From: Alistipes sp.
GTDB lineage: Bacteria; Bacteroidota; Bacteroidia; Bacteroidales; Rikenellaceae
Assembly (NCBI GenBank): GCA_022782405.1
Contig: JALFNK010000009.1
Location: 62,001 to 126,000 of the forward strand
Direction: 5' to 3'
Length of the DNA: 64,000 nucleotides
Part shown: positions 41,400 to 49,956 of the stretch, one piece after another
How the letters are laid out: each line of letters opens with the position of its first letter
Numbering within the stretch: the stretch's first letter is position 1
Translations under genes and position numbers: made by a program
Notes under the pieces: model-generated
The model's input: only the letters and a program-made list of their open reading frames with translations
Told to the model about the DNA's origin: nothing
Databases searched by the model: none

Positions 41400-43979
41400 T
41401 CAGAACCGCCAGCTTGCACCCAGCAGCAGATTGCGCGGGCGGATGGTGTAGCGGCACGCCGAAGAGCTCAAGCCGTCGAAGAGCGTATAGGCGTACTCCG
41501 TTTCATTGAGCAGATTGGTCGCCGCGGCCCACAACTCCCACCGCTCGCCGACCTTCCAGCGCACCGAGATATCGGCCAGCACGAGGTGCTTGCTCCGCGT
41601 GTCGGAAAGCTGCGTGCGGTAGTGCTCGCCCGTCAGTTGCAGGACCAGATTCGGGGCCGGCGTGAAGTTGAGTTGCAGCTGCTGGTCGAACGCATGGCGG
41701 TCGGTCGGGGCGGCAGATTCGATCCGCAGCTGCGTGTAGCGGTAGTTGAACGTATATTCGACGTTGAGCCAGCGGGCTGCACGGAGATTTACCCGTGGCG
41801 AGAGAGTCAGCACGCCCGAGCGGTACGGCATCCGGACGCCTTGCTGGCAGATCTCCATCTGCGTGTCGCTCCACGAGAGATCGACCCCCGCCTGACCGTG
41901 CAGGGCGTCGATGTTGGTGCTCACACCCGACGAGAGGCTCCACGATGACATGCGGTTCGCTTCGCGGAGTTGTCCCGAGACGATGTAGTTGTCCTCGAAA
42001 TCCTGCGTGGCGAGCCACGGAAGGTCGTACCACGAGCGCTGGAGAAAAAGGTGGGCGAAGATGCCGCCGAGCGGGTTCTTGTAATTGGCGCCGGCCGTCA
42101 GCATCCGCATGGGGGTCGATACGGGCGATGCAACCCCGGAGGCCAGCGTACGGTAGTCGCGCAACAGCGCGGCCGGGTAGATCGTCGCGTCGGCAGCCCC
42201 TTGCTCGCCCACGATGCCCGATGCCGAGAGCGCCCAGCAGGCCGACGGTGTCCAGCGTGCCGAGAGGTTGGCCGACCAGAGCAGGGGGCTGTCGCTGCCG
42301 CCTGTATAACGGTAATAGCGCCAATCGACCGGCAGGGCGAGCATGAGCCGTAGCCGTTGCGTGCGATAGGTGGCTGTCGGGTGCAGATAGAGGCTTCCGT
42401 AGCCGAAACGGTTTTCGGCAGCAATCGGTGCGGAGGTCTCTACTCCGAGTCCGCTCAGCGAGCTGTCGAAGCGCCGGTAAAGAGCCGCAAGGCCTCCCTT
42501 GAACTGGAACGACCAGCGGCGTCCGGCCTCCAAGCCCCAGGCAACGTTGTGATTCATGCGCAGCAGGTCCATATCGAGCCGCTGCCGCTGCGCGGAGCTT
42601 TCGCGCACGACGTCCAGCTGCTGCGGCTGCGTGAGCCACAAGAGGTTCGACGTTACGGTCAGCGTGCGACGTCCCGTGCGGCGGATGTAATTGAGGTCGT
42701 TCTCCACGCGGTGTGCCGGGGCCTCTACCTGCTGGCGGTTGGGATAGGTACCCGTTGTCGCGGCATCGAAATCGCTCCACGCAAGGTCGGCCGAAAAGCG
42801 GTCCATGAGGTAGAAACGCTCGGTATTGGCCAGCAGCTTCAGGTGGGCCGCAAGCTGCCGGTCGGTAAGCCGGGCCCGCTCCGCGAGCTCTTCGGCCAGC
42901 ACCCCGTCGGAGAGGTAGCGGACGATCTGCGAGGCATAGTCCGAAGTCAGACGATCGTAGCCATAGGCGACATGGCCGCTCAACTGGTAGTCGTCGGTGA
43001 GTTTGCGCAGGAGGTCGGCACTGGCCATCACCGAACGGTTCAGCCGCGTGCGGCGATCGTCGAGCGGCGCTTCGGAGAGCCCCGTCGAAAACCACACGGG
43101 TGTCTCGTAGCGGTTGTCGGCGCCATTGAGCATCTCCTCGACCGTGAGCTGGTGCAAATCGGCCGTCGGGTCTTCTCCCGTATTGTCGCCCTTGAGGTTG
43201 AGCATCGACTGGCTCCGGGCGGCGATGCGCATGGCGAAGGCCGAGCCGCTGCCCAGCGCCCCGTCGGGCGACCATCCTCCGGCGCCGCGAAGCGTTCTGG
43301 TCCAGTGCGAACGGGCCTGTTTCTTCAAGCGGAGGTTCAGAGCTGCACGGTCGCTGTAGAGCACGTCGCGCAGCGCCTTGATAGGCTGGTGGTTTTCCAT
43401 CACCTCGACGCTGGCCACGTCCTGCGGGGCGATGTTGTTCGTCGCCAGAGAGTAGCGGCCGTCGAGCATGTCCATCCCCTCGATGTAAAACTTGTTGATC
43501 GCCTCGCCGTTATAGCGGATCTCGCCCGTCTTCTCGACCTCGATGCCCGGCATCTTGCGTAGCACGTCGGCAATCGTACGGTCCTGTGCCTCGGTGAAAC
43601 TCGCGACGTTGTAGCTCACCGTATCGCCCCGCAGCGAGAGGCGCGGTGCACGGATCTCGACCTCACGAATTTCCACGGCGCTGGCCTCAAGACGGATCTC
43701 CGACGGCAGACGGGCGGCATTGAACCGCTGTGCGCGGTAGCCCATCATCGAAACGTCGATCCATGCCGCCCGCATCCCCTGACGCGAGCGGAGACGGAAG
43801 GCGCCGTCCGCAGCCGAGGTCGTGTAACCCGCCTGCCGGCCCGTGCTGTCGGCCGCCAGCAGGATGGCCCCGGAAAGGGGCCGTCCGTCTGCCGCATCCA
43901 CAACCCGCCCGGTCATTTCCTGGGCTGATGCCGAGGTAGCAAAGCACAGTAAAATAGTGAAAAATACAACCCACCTCAT
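41400..43979 (-). CDS. TonB-receptor-like outer membrane barrel with carboxypeptidase-like domain (GLPGLI partner)
   Basis: The start at 43979 (MRWVVFFTILLCFATSASAQ) gives 859 residues with a signal peptide. Residues ~20-100 are a carboxypeptidase regulatory-like domain (MTGRVVDAADGRPLSGAIL). A plug-like domain follows (RTIADVLRKMPGIEVEKTGEIRYNGEAINKFYIEGMDML), then a large beta-barrel ending in WRF. No TonB box or SusD partner is evident. It lies 13 bases after a GLPGLI gene, a pairing common in Bacteroidota. Its role may be export, import or envelope homeostasis under control of the adjacent two-component system. Confidence 0.87.
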   Translation of the reverse strand: MRWVVFFTILLCFATSASAQEMTGRVVDAADGRPLSGAILLAADSTGRQAGYTTSAADGAFRLRSRQGMRAAWIDVSMMGYRAQRFNAARLPSEIRLEASAVEIREVEIRAPRLSLRGDTVSYNVASFTEAQDRTIADVLRKMPGIEVEKTGEIRYNGEAINKFYIEGMDMLDGRYSLATNNIAPQDVASVEVMENHQPIKALRDVLYSDRAALNLRLKKQARSHWTRTLRGAGGWSPDGALGSGSAFAMRIAARSQSMLNLKGDNTGEDPTADLHQLTVEEMLNGADNRYETPVWFSTGLSEAPLDDRRTRLNRSVMASADLLRKLTDDYQLSGHVAYGYDRLTSDYASQIVRYLSDGVLAEELAERARLTDRQLAAHLKLLANTERFYLMDRFSADLAWSDFDAATTGTYPNRQQVEAPAHRVENDLNYIRRTGRRTLTVTSNLLWLTQPQQLDVVRESSAQRQRLDMDLLRMNHNVAWGLEAGRRWSFQFKGGLAALYRRFDSSLSGLGVETSAPIAAENRFGYGSLYLHPTATYRTQRLRLMLALPVDWRYYRYTGGSDSPLLWSANLSARWTPSACWALSASGIVGEQGAADATIYPAALLRDYRTLASGVASPVSTPMRMLTAGANYKNPLGGIFAHLFLQRSWYDLPWLATQDFEDNYIVSGQLREANRMSSWSLSSGVSTNIDALHGQAGVDLSWSDTQMEICQQGVRMPYRSGVLTLSPRVNLRAARWLNVEYTFNYRYTQLRIESAAPTDRHAFDQQLQLNFTPAPNLVLQLTGEHYRTQLSDTRSKHLVLADISVRWKVGERWELWAAATNLLNETEYAYTLFDGLSSSACRYTIRPRNLLLGASWRF

Positions 43980-43992
43980 GCTGTGCTGCAGG

Positions 43993-44853
43993 TTATTCGA
44001 GTTCGATCGGATTGTAGCCGCGCACCAGGTCGCCCGGATTGACGGGGGTGCCATCCTCGTTTTTGATCGTCATCCGTACGTTGGAGTTTCCCGTGAGATA
44101 GCCGACCGGATCTGTCATCACCTTCTGCTTGAGATCAAGGTATTTTTTGCGATTGGTCTTCATGTAGTTGCGATCGGTCATGCGAATGGGCTCGACGCGC
44201 TGTTCCACGCCCGTGGCCTCCAGATCGAGTACTCCGGCATCGTCCTTCACGGCAAGGATCAGTCCCGGCAGCCCGCCGAACTTCCACGGCCCGCAGCTCA
44301 CGGCGATCTCGGGGGCGTACCACGCCTCGTAGCTCCGGCCGCGGAAGGTGCCGATGGCCCTGCGGCACGCATAGCCGAGAATCGTCCGCTCTTCGTCCGT
44401 AAGTTCCCAGTCGATCGCCGGCAGCGGCTCGGTGTAGAGCAGATGGTCCATGCCGATCTGGTCGGTGTGGGTCAGCCGGCCGGCCTTCCGGTCGCGGAAG
44501 AGTTCGTCGCGTACGCCGCCGTGGAAACTCCCGAGGTTGGCCATCACCTGCTCGGGCGGCGTAACGCGCACGAGCGAGTCGGTCTGCCATGTCTTGTAGG
44601 AGTAGAATTTCGTCATGTTGCGCCCGACCTGGAGCAGCAGGAGGTCTTCCATCGGGTGTTCGTTTTCGGGCCGCTGCTGGTAGAGCATGCGGTAGCTGAC
44701 GACAAAGCGCGTCGTGTCGAGCACCTCGCTGGGCGGTTCGGCCGTGTCGTAGGTCTTGACGCCGTCGGGCGTATAGGTAACAAGGGTCTGCTGGGCCCGA
44801 AGCGCCCAGATCGTCGCAAAAAGTGCGCAGACGAAACATGCAAATCTTTTCAT
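43993..44853 (-). CDS. GLPGLI family exported protein
   Basis: This protein is 286 residues with a signal peptide (MKRFACFVCALFATIWALRAQQ). The family-defining stretch KFGGLPGLILAVKDDAG is present, with the usual upstream AIDWELTDEERTILGYACRRA and YEAWYAPEIAVSCGPW. Function of GLPGLI proteins is unknown; they are secreted and often sit beside TonB-receptor-like barrels, as here. It is the first gene of a two-gene operon, divergent from the sensor kinase gene across 149 bases containing a TTAA array. Confidence 0.93.
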   Translation of the reverse strand: MKRFACFVCALFATIWALRAQQTLVTYTPDGVKTYDTAEPPSEVLDTTRFVVSYRMLYQQRPENEHPMEDLLLLQVGRNMTKFYSYKTWQTDSLVRVTPPEQVMANLGSFHGGVRDELFRDRKAGRLTHTDQIGMDHLLYTEPLPAIDWELTDEERTILGYACRRAIGTFRGRSYEAWYAPEIAVSCGPWKFGGLPGLILAVKDDAGVLDLEATGVEQRVEPIRMTDRNYMKTNRKKYLDLKQKVMTDPVGYLTGNSNVRMTIKNEDGTPVNPGDLVRGYNPIELE

Positions 44854-44878
44854 GGTCGGATCGTTTTTGGTTTCGGTA

Positions 44879-44886
44879 CAAAGGTC
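44879..44886 (-). promoter_or_regulatory. Weak -7 element GACCTTTG for the GLPGLI operon
   Basis: On the minus strand GACCTTTG replaces the consensus TA by GA, with a TTG 17 bases upstream. The poor match fits a promoter needing an activator bound to the TTAA array behind it. Confidence 0.45.
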
Positions 44887-44908
44887 GCACGAAATCGGAC
44901 CGGCAATG

Positions 44909-44945
44909 GTTAATGCTCCGTTAAGGAGTGTTAAATAGTCTTAAC
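44909..44945. promoter_or_regulatory. Four helically phased TTAA cores, probable response-regulator operator
   Basis: TTAA cores start at 44910, 44921, 44931 and 44941, each 10-11 bases apart; the first three are GTTAA direct repeats. This one-turn spacing is how OmpR-family regulators bind in tandem. The array lies between the GLPGLI operon and the genes for an OmpR-type regulator and its kinase. Confidence 0.6.
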
Positions 44946-44971
44946 GCCGTCGGCCGTGGCATTTTTATATG

Positions 44972-44979
44972 TACCTTTG
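44972..44979 (+). promoter_or_regulatory. -7 element TACCTTTG for the kinase-regulator operon
   Basis: Consensus 23 bases before the ATG at 45003. The TTAA array ends about 27 bases upstream. Confidence 0.75.
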
Positions 44980-45002
44980 TTTCGCATAAACGCCGCATCG
45001 GG

Positions 45003-46478
45003 ATGAACAAACGTCGCTTCGGCCGCATATCGCTTCTGGTTACCGCCGTGCTGGCGGTGCTCGTCGCCGTGCAGGTGTGGAGCCTTGTGAACATGTACCG
45101 GGTCCGCCGGGAGGAGTTCTCGCGGCAGGTCATGCAGGCCATGACCCGCGCCGCCTACGACGACCTGCTGCTGGGCAACAAACCTTCCGGGCAGAAAAGC
45201 CATATCACCTTCTCCTCGTCGGGAAACATCGACTCGATCCGTGTGGACATGATTCAGGAGATCACGGTGAAGAACCTCTCCGGCGCGGGCAAGAGCCTCT
45301 CTTTCACGCCTAAAACCGATACGATCCATCACGACATCAGCGTCTCGGACGGCGAAACGACCCGCCACATCCGCCAGGAGATACGCATCCCGTCGGTCTA
45401 TGTCCTGCGGCTCAACATGGCGCGCTACGACTCGCTGCTCACCTGCAACCTCGCGGCGGCGGGCATCGACCTGCCCCACAAGGTGGATGTCGTGCGCGGC
45501 CCGACCGACAGCACGTCTGCGGCTCGGCTCTTTACGACGAAGCCGCTGACGGATTCGGACGTGGTGCTTACCGCGCTCAACGATTCGTTGCGGCTCAAGG
45601 ATCCGCTCACCTTCACGACATCGCTCACGACCGACGAAGAGCTCTATTTCCGCCTGCAGATCGAGAATCCCGACCGGCAGCTTATGCGCGACATGGCCGG
45701 AGTGATCGGTTCGTCGCTTCTGATGCTCGTGGCCGTGGCCGGGGCGCTGATTTACCTGCTGCGCACGCTCTTCCGGCAGAAGACGCTCGAAGAGATGCGC
45801 CTCGACCTGACACACAACATCACCCACGAGCTGAAGACCCCGATCGCCGTGGCCAATGCCGCCAATGACGCCCTGCTCGACTTCGGGGCGGCGAATGATC
45901 CGGCGCGGCGAGAGAGGTATCTCACGGTGATCCGCAAACAGCTGGCTGCGCTGGGCAGCATGGTGGAGCGTATTCTGACGATGAGCGTCGAAGAGCGCGG
46001 CGAAATCTCGCTCCGCTGCGAAGCGCTGGAGGTCCGGCCGCTGCTTGAGGAGATTGCGGCCCGCTTCCGCATGAAAGGGCGCGGACGGGCCACGATCGAA
46101 GTGGTGGTCGAGGATCCGGACCTGAAGGTTTCGGCCGACCGTTTCCACCTGACGCACGCACTGGACAATCTGGTGGACAATGCCCTGAAATACTCCGGAG
46201 ACGAGGTGCGGATCCGCCTCTCGGCCCGACGTACTGCAAAAGGCGCCGAACTGCGGGTCGCAGACAACGGTATCGGCATCGACCGCACGGCCCAGGCCCA
46301 CATTTTCGAAAAGTTCTACCGCGTGCCGACAGGCGACCGCCACGATGTCAAGGGATTCGGGCTGGGACTCTACTATGTGCGGCTGATCGCTCGCAAGCAC
46401 GGCGGCGAGATCTCGGTGGAGAGCACTCCGGGCTGCGGTTCCACCTTCAAACTGACACTTTCCGATGATGAACGATAA
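45003..46478 (+). CDS. Sensor histidine kinase
   Basis: This protein is 491 residues. TM1 spans ~9-31, a periplasmic sensor domain of ~200 residues follows, and TM2 spans ~231-256. The kinase core has the H-box ITHELKTPIA with His275. N, G1 and G2 boxes (LDNLVDNALKYSG, ADNGIGID, GFGLGLYYV) are complete. It resembles the RprX-type kinases of Bacteroidota. The ATG at 45003 is preferred over the upstream open frame because of the promoter at 44972. It overlaps the regulator gene by 14 bases. Confidence 0.92.
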   Translation: MNKRRFGRISLLVTAVLAVLVAVQVWSLVNMYRVRREEFSRQVMQAMTRAAYDDLLLGNKPSGQKSHITFSSSGNIDSIRVDMIQEITVKNLSGAGKSLSFTPKTDTIHHDISVSDGETTRHIRQEIRIPSVYVLRLNMARYDSLLTCNLAAAGIDLPHKVDVVRGPTDSTSAARLFTTKPLTDSDVVLTALNDSLRLKDPLTFTTSLTTDEELYFRLQIENPDRQLMRDMAGVIGSSLLMLVAVAGALIYLLRTLFRQKTLEEMRLDLTHNITHELKTPIAVANAANDALLDFGAANDPARRERYLTVIRKQLAALGSMVERILTMSVEERGEISLRCEALEVRPLLEEIAARFRMKGRGRATIEVVVEDPDLKVSADRFHLTHALDNLVDNALKYSGDEVRIRLSARRTAKGAELRVADNGIGIDRTAQAHIFEKFYRVPTGDRHDVKGFGLGLYYVRLIARKHGGEISVESTPGCGSTFKLTLSDDER

Positions 46479-47154
46479 AATCCGCATGTTGCTCGTCGAG
46501 GATGAGCAGACCCTGGCCGACATTATCGCCGACACGCTCGGAGAAAAGGAGTTCGACGTCACGGTAGCCTACAACGGTGTCGAGGGGCTGCGCCGTTTCG
46601 ACGAACGGCGTCCCGATGTCGTCGTTACCGACATCATGATGCCCGGAATGGACGGTTTTTCGTTCGTCGATGCGCTGCGTCGGCGTTCGGCCGACGTGCC
46701 GGTGCTCTTTCTCTCGGCACGATCGGCAGCCGAAGATGTGGTTCACGGGTTCGAGACGGGCGGCAACGACTATCTGCGCAAGCCCTTTGCCATGAGCGAG
46801 TTGGTCGTTCGCGTCAAGGCGCTGGTCGGACGTTCGAAGGTGGTACATGCAAGCTCCGCGACACACTATCGGATCGGGCGTTTCGAATTCGATGCCGGTC
46901 GGCAGACGCTCGCCGACAGCGGGCACATACAGGAACTCTCGGCGCGCGAAGCGGAAATTCTGGAACTGCTGTGCCGCCACAACGGCGAGATCGTCCCGAC
47001 ACGTCTGATTCTGCAGCGTATCTGGGGCGACGACACCTTCTTCAACGCCCGCAGCCTGCACGTCTTCATCACGCGGCTGCGCCATCTGCTGGCCGGCGAC
47101 GCCTCCGTGCGGATCGTCAATGCACGGGGTATCGGATACAAGCTCCAGAAATAA
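46465..47154 (+). CDS. OmpR/PhoB-type response regulator
   Basis: This protein is 229 residues. The receiver domain has the phosphoacceptor D56 (VVVTDIMMPG), acidic pocket (VEDE) and K106 (YLRKPF). The C-terminal winged helix is the Trans_reg_C type (ELSAREAEILELLCRHNGEIVPTRLIL, SLHVFITRLRHLLAGD). It is RprY-like. Its gene overlaps the kinase gene, so they form a pair. Likely targets are its own promoter and the divergent GLPGLI operon through the TTAA array (inference). Confidence 0.93.
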   Translation: MMNDKIRMLLVEDEQTLADIIADTLGEKEFDVTVAYNGVEGLRRFDERRPDVVVTDIMMPGMDGFSFVDALRRRSADVPVLFLSARSAAEDVVHGFETGGNDYLRKPFAMSELVVRVKALVGRSKVVHASSATHYRIGRFEFDAGRQTLADSGHIQELSAREAEILELLCRHNGEIVPTRLILQRIWGDDTFFNARSLHVFITRLRHLLAGDASVRIVNARGIGYKLQK

Positions 47155-47157
47155 GAA

Positions 47158-47179
47158 TCCGGGACGGATCAGCCCCGGA
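47158..47179. terminator. Hairpin between convergent regulator and dehydrogenase genes
   Basis: TCCGGG (47158-47163) pairs with CCCGGA (47174-47179). There is no clear T-run, so it is a weak terminator candidate at most. Confidence 0.35.
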
Positions 47180-47189
47180 ATGCCTGTTT

Positions 47190-48230
47190 CTATTCACCGC
47201 ACGCTACGGCTACCTTGATGACCCCCTCTTCGCGCCGCTCGAAAAGCCGATAGGCATCGTCGATGCGACTCAACGGATAACGGTGCGTGATGAGCGGCGT
47301 CGTGTCGATCCGCCCCCGGGCAATCAGCTGCAGGATCTCCGCGCAGTCGCAGCCATCCACCCCACCGGTCTTGAAGGTGAGGTTCTTGCCGTACATGTCG
47401 GGGAGCGGAAGCAACTGCGGCCGATCGTAAAGCGCCACGACGGTTACGATGGCATTCGGACGGGCACACTCCCAGGCCATGCGGAAAGAGTCGTCTCCTC
47501 CGGCAACCTCCAGAACCCGGTCGGCTCCGCCATGGTCGCTGTTGCGGCGCACGAAATCACGGCACGACGCCGGATCGCACACCTCCACCCCGGGATAGTG
47601 CAGGCGGACAAACTGCCGCCGCTCTTCAAGTGCTTCGCAGACGATGATACGCTTCGGGCATTTCAGCAGCACGCATGCCAGCGTACAGAGCCCCGTAGGG
47701 CCGGCCCCGAGAATCAGCACCGTATCCTCGGGACCGATTTCGGAGATTCGTGCCGCCCAGAAGCCCGTGGCCAGGATATCGCCCACGAAAAGCGCCTGTT
47801 CGTCGCTCACCCCGTCGGGGATGCGCGTCAGCCCCTGGTCGGCATGGGGAACACGGACATACTCGGCCTGCCCGCCGTCGATACGGCATCCCAGAGCCCA
47901 GCCGCCGTCGGGGTCCGTACAGTTGTTCACATAGCCGTGGCGGCAGAAGAAACATTCGCCGCAGAAGGTTTCGACATTGACTGCCACGCGGTCGCCGGGA
48001 GCAACGGACGTAACGGCATCTCCGGTCTGTTCGACGACGCCGACCATCTCGTGTCCCACGGTGATGCCCCGGACGGCGCGCGGCACACTGCCGTGCTTGA
48101 TATGCAGGTCGCTCGTGCAGATACTCCCCAGCGTAACGCGCACAAGGGCATCGCGCGGGTCCTGCAACCGGGGTTTCGGTTTGTCGCGCAGCTCGAAATG
48201 TCCGCGATCGACATAAGTATAGGCTTTCAT
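47190..48230 (-). CDS. Zinc-dependent medium-chain alcohol/sugar dehydrogenase
   Basis: This MDR-family enzyme is 346 residues. Catalytic zinc ligands are seen in SICTSDLHIKHG and GHEMVG; the structural zinc site is CGECFFCRHGYVNNC. The NAD-binding loop is LILGAGPTGLC. It resembles threonine/sorbitol/galactitol dehydrogenases, oxidising a secondary alcohol of a sugar or polyol. It is 27 bases downstream of a Gfo/Idh oxidoreductase gene, so both probably act in one sugar or cyclitol pathway. Confidence 0.9.
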   Translation of the reverse strand: MKAYTYVDRGHFELRDKPKPRLQDPRDALVRVTLGSICTSDLHIKHGSVPRAVRGITVGHEMVGVVEQTGDAVTSVAPGDRVAVNVETFCGECFFCRHGYVNNCTDPDGGWALGCRIDGGQAEYVRVPHADQGLTRIPDGVSDEQALFVGDILATGFWAARISEIGPEDTVLILGAGPTGLCTLACVLLKCPKRIIVCEALEERRQFVRLHYPGVEVCDPASCRDFVRRNSDHGGADRVLEVAGGDDSFRMAWECARPNAIVTVVALYDRPQLLPLPDMYGKNLTFKTGGVDGCDCAEILQLIARGRIDTTPLITHRYPLSRIDDAYRLFERREEGVIKVAVACGE

Positions 48231-48257
48231 GATATCGTATTCGGATTGTTGGGGTTT

Positions 48258-49277
48258 TCAGGCCTTGTCAGCAGGATAGACCACGCCGAGTTGCCGGCGG
48301 ACTTCGTCGATGATCCCGATGCATATCCGCGATCGTTCATGGCTGTTGATCGATGATTCGATACGTCCGGTTTCGATCAGGTCAAGGAACTCCGCCACCT
48401 CGTGGTAATACTCATCGTGGTCGGCCGGAACCGTAAGTTCCTGTGGCGCCACCGGGCTCTCCCGACCCGAAGCCGCTGCCGGACGCGGCTGCCAGACAAC
48501 CCGGCCGATGCAGTTGATCCGGTCGAGGGTCAAGTTGCCCGATTCGCCCTGAATCTCGGTCTGAAGCGACGAATTGGCGATCTTCGAATAGAGCACCGTA
48601 GCCCCCATACCGTCGTATTCGAAATCGACCGTACCCTGGGCATCCACCCCGCTGCTCAGGAGAATTCCCGAAGCCGAGATACGCTGCGGACGACCGAACA
48701 GAACCACCATCGGATAGATCGTATAGACCCCGATATCCATCATGGCTCCATTGGAAAGTTCCGGCCGAAAAGCATTCAGAACAACCCCTTCCTTGAATTT
48801 GTCGTAACGCGACGAATACTGGCAGAAGGCTGAAAAATAACGGCGTATGCGTCCTGCACGCGGCAGTGCGGTCATGACCGCCCGGAAGTTGGGCGTCAGC
48901 GTCGTTTTCATGGCCTCCATGAGTGCGACGCCGCAACGGCGCGACGCGCAGATCATCGCCTCGACTTCCCGGGCGTTCGAGGCCAAAGGTTTCTCGCACA
49001 AGACGTGTTTGCCGTGCTCCATGCAAAGAATCGCCTGCGCGGCGTGCAGGCTGTTCGGCGTAGCGATATAGACGGCATCCACCGTATCGCTCTCCACCAT
49101 CCGCTCAAGCGATGTGAAGGTATGGGGAATCCTGTGGCGGGCGGCGAACTCCGCGGCTCGCGGCTCGGTTCGCGAGCAGACGGCCGCAAGTTCGAAGCGG
49201 GGATCCTGACGGGCCCCGGCAATCACCCAGTCGGTAACGAAATTGGTTCCGACGACACCGAAACGGATTTTTCTCAT
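48258..49277 (-). CDS. Cytoplasmic Gfo/Idh/MocA family oxidoreductase
   Basis: The start at 49277 (MRKIRFGVVGTNFVTDW) gives 339 residues. It has a Rossmann domain with GVVGTNFVTDW, the conserved EKP motif (VLCEKPLASNA), and a Gfo/Idh C-terminal domain. There is no signal peptide, unlike the four homologues further on. It is close to trans-dihydrodiol/glucose-fructose oxidoreductase-like dehydrogenases. It is the first gene of an operon with the zinc dehydrogenase; a TATTTTTG promoter lies at 49317-49324. Confidence 0.9.
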   Translation of the reverse strand: MRKIRFGVVGTNFVTDWVIAGARQDPRFELAAVCSRTEPRAAEFAARHRIPHTFTSLERMVESDTVDAVYIATPNSLHAAQAILCMEHGKHVLCEKPLASNAREVEAMICASRRCGVALMEAMKTTLTPNFRAVMTALPRAGRIRRYFSAFCQYSSRYDKFKEGVVLNAFRPELSNGAMMDIGVYTIYPMVVLFGRPQRISASGILLSSGVDAQGTVDFEYDGMGATVLYSKIANSSLQTEIQGESGNLTLDRINCIGRVVWQPRPAAASGRESPVAPQELTVPADHDEYYHEVAEFLDLIETGRIESSINSHERSRICIGIIDEVRRQLGVVYPADKA

Positions 49278-49316
49278 CGTTGCACTGTTTTTTTTCGATG
49301 CGTTTGAAAAGCACCC

Positions 49317-49324
49317 CAAAAATA
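49317..49324 (-). promoter_or_regulatory. -7 element TATTTTTG for the Gfo/Idh-dehydrogenase operon
   Basis: Consensus on the minus strand, 39 bases before the start at 49277. Confidence 0.65.
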
Positions 49325-49398
49325 ACAATCAAATCCCGAGATTCCAAAACACGGCGCAGCTGTCATAAGCTGTAGGGATGAAAAAAATGCAGAAAATA

Positions 49399-49429
49399 TT
49401 TGCAGTTTTCGGAATTTGCGGTATCTTTG
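49399..49429 (+). promoter_or_regulatory. Promoter of tRNA-Asp copy 2
   Basis: TTTG at 49399-49402, 19 bases, TATCTTTG at 49422-49429. The -33 region differs from copy 1, yet the spacing is the same. Confidence 0.85.
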
Positions 49430-49522
49430 CACTCGCAATACCGAAATGGTGCGTTAGTTCAGCTGGTTAGAATACGTGCCTGTCACGCACGGGGTCAGGG
49501 GTTCGAGTCCCCTACGCACCGC
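49422..49522 (+). repeat. 101-bp direct repeat, copy 2 (promoter -7 element plus tRNA-Asp)
   Basis: Identical over 101 bases to 40112-40212. The two copies are in direct orientation, 9310 bases apart start to start. Confidence 0.95.
49448..49521 (+). tRNA. tRNA-Asp (GTC anticodon), copy 2
   Basis: Base-for-base identical to the tRNA at 40138-40211, including leader and -7 element. Confidence 0.96.
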
Positions 49523-49526
49523 CAGC

Positions 49527-49562
49527 AAAAATAGAGGGCTCAATCAGAGCCCTCTATTTTTT
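49527..49562 (+). terminator. Terminator after tRNA-Asp copy 2
   Basis: AAATAGAGGGCTC pairs with GAGCCCTCTATTT across a five-base loop, followed by further Ts. It is unrelated to the terminator of copy 1. Confidence 0.92.
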
Positions 49563-49956
49563 GTTTTGTCGGCATCCCTGGCATAGGCTCCTGTCCTACT
49601 TGGTATCCAGCAGCATGCTAATTGCTGAACATCTCGAAAAGATTGCTTTCGACATTCTCCTCAAGCACCTCATATGTTGTGGTGAATGCGGGAGCCAAGT
49701 GAGTCTCCGGATCGAAATTGAAGCCTTCCGACGGACTCTTCATGATCGAAATCCGCTGGATGTCATATTCGGAAAAACGTCCGAGAAAATAGGAGATATT
49801 CTGCGAAGCGGCTGCAGAGTCCGACCGACATTCATCGACGGAAAAGATCATCGAGACAGGGTGAGGCTCATGCCGTCGGATTCGTGAAACGTCGGAGAAC
49901 TGGCGAAAAAAGCACCTAAAGCGGTACTTCGGACATGCCGTTCGGGGCCGGAATTC
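49563..49956. other. Gene-poor, lower-GC stretch behind tRNA-Asp copy 2; possible gene remnant
   Basis: About 390 bases without a confident gene. A minus-strand frame at 49618-49851 (77 codons, MIFSVDECRSDSAAASQN start) has protein-like composition but matches no family I know. It could be the remnant of a larger gene. Base composition looks AT-richer than the flanks. Confidence 0.4.
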
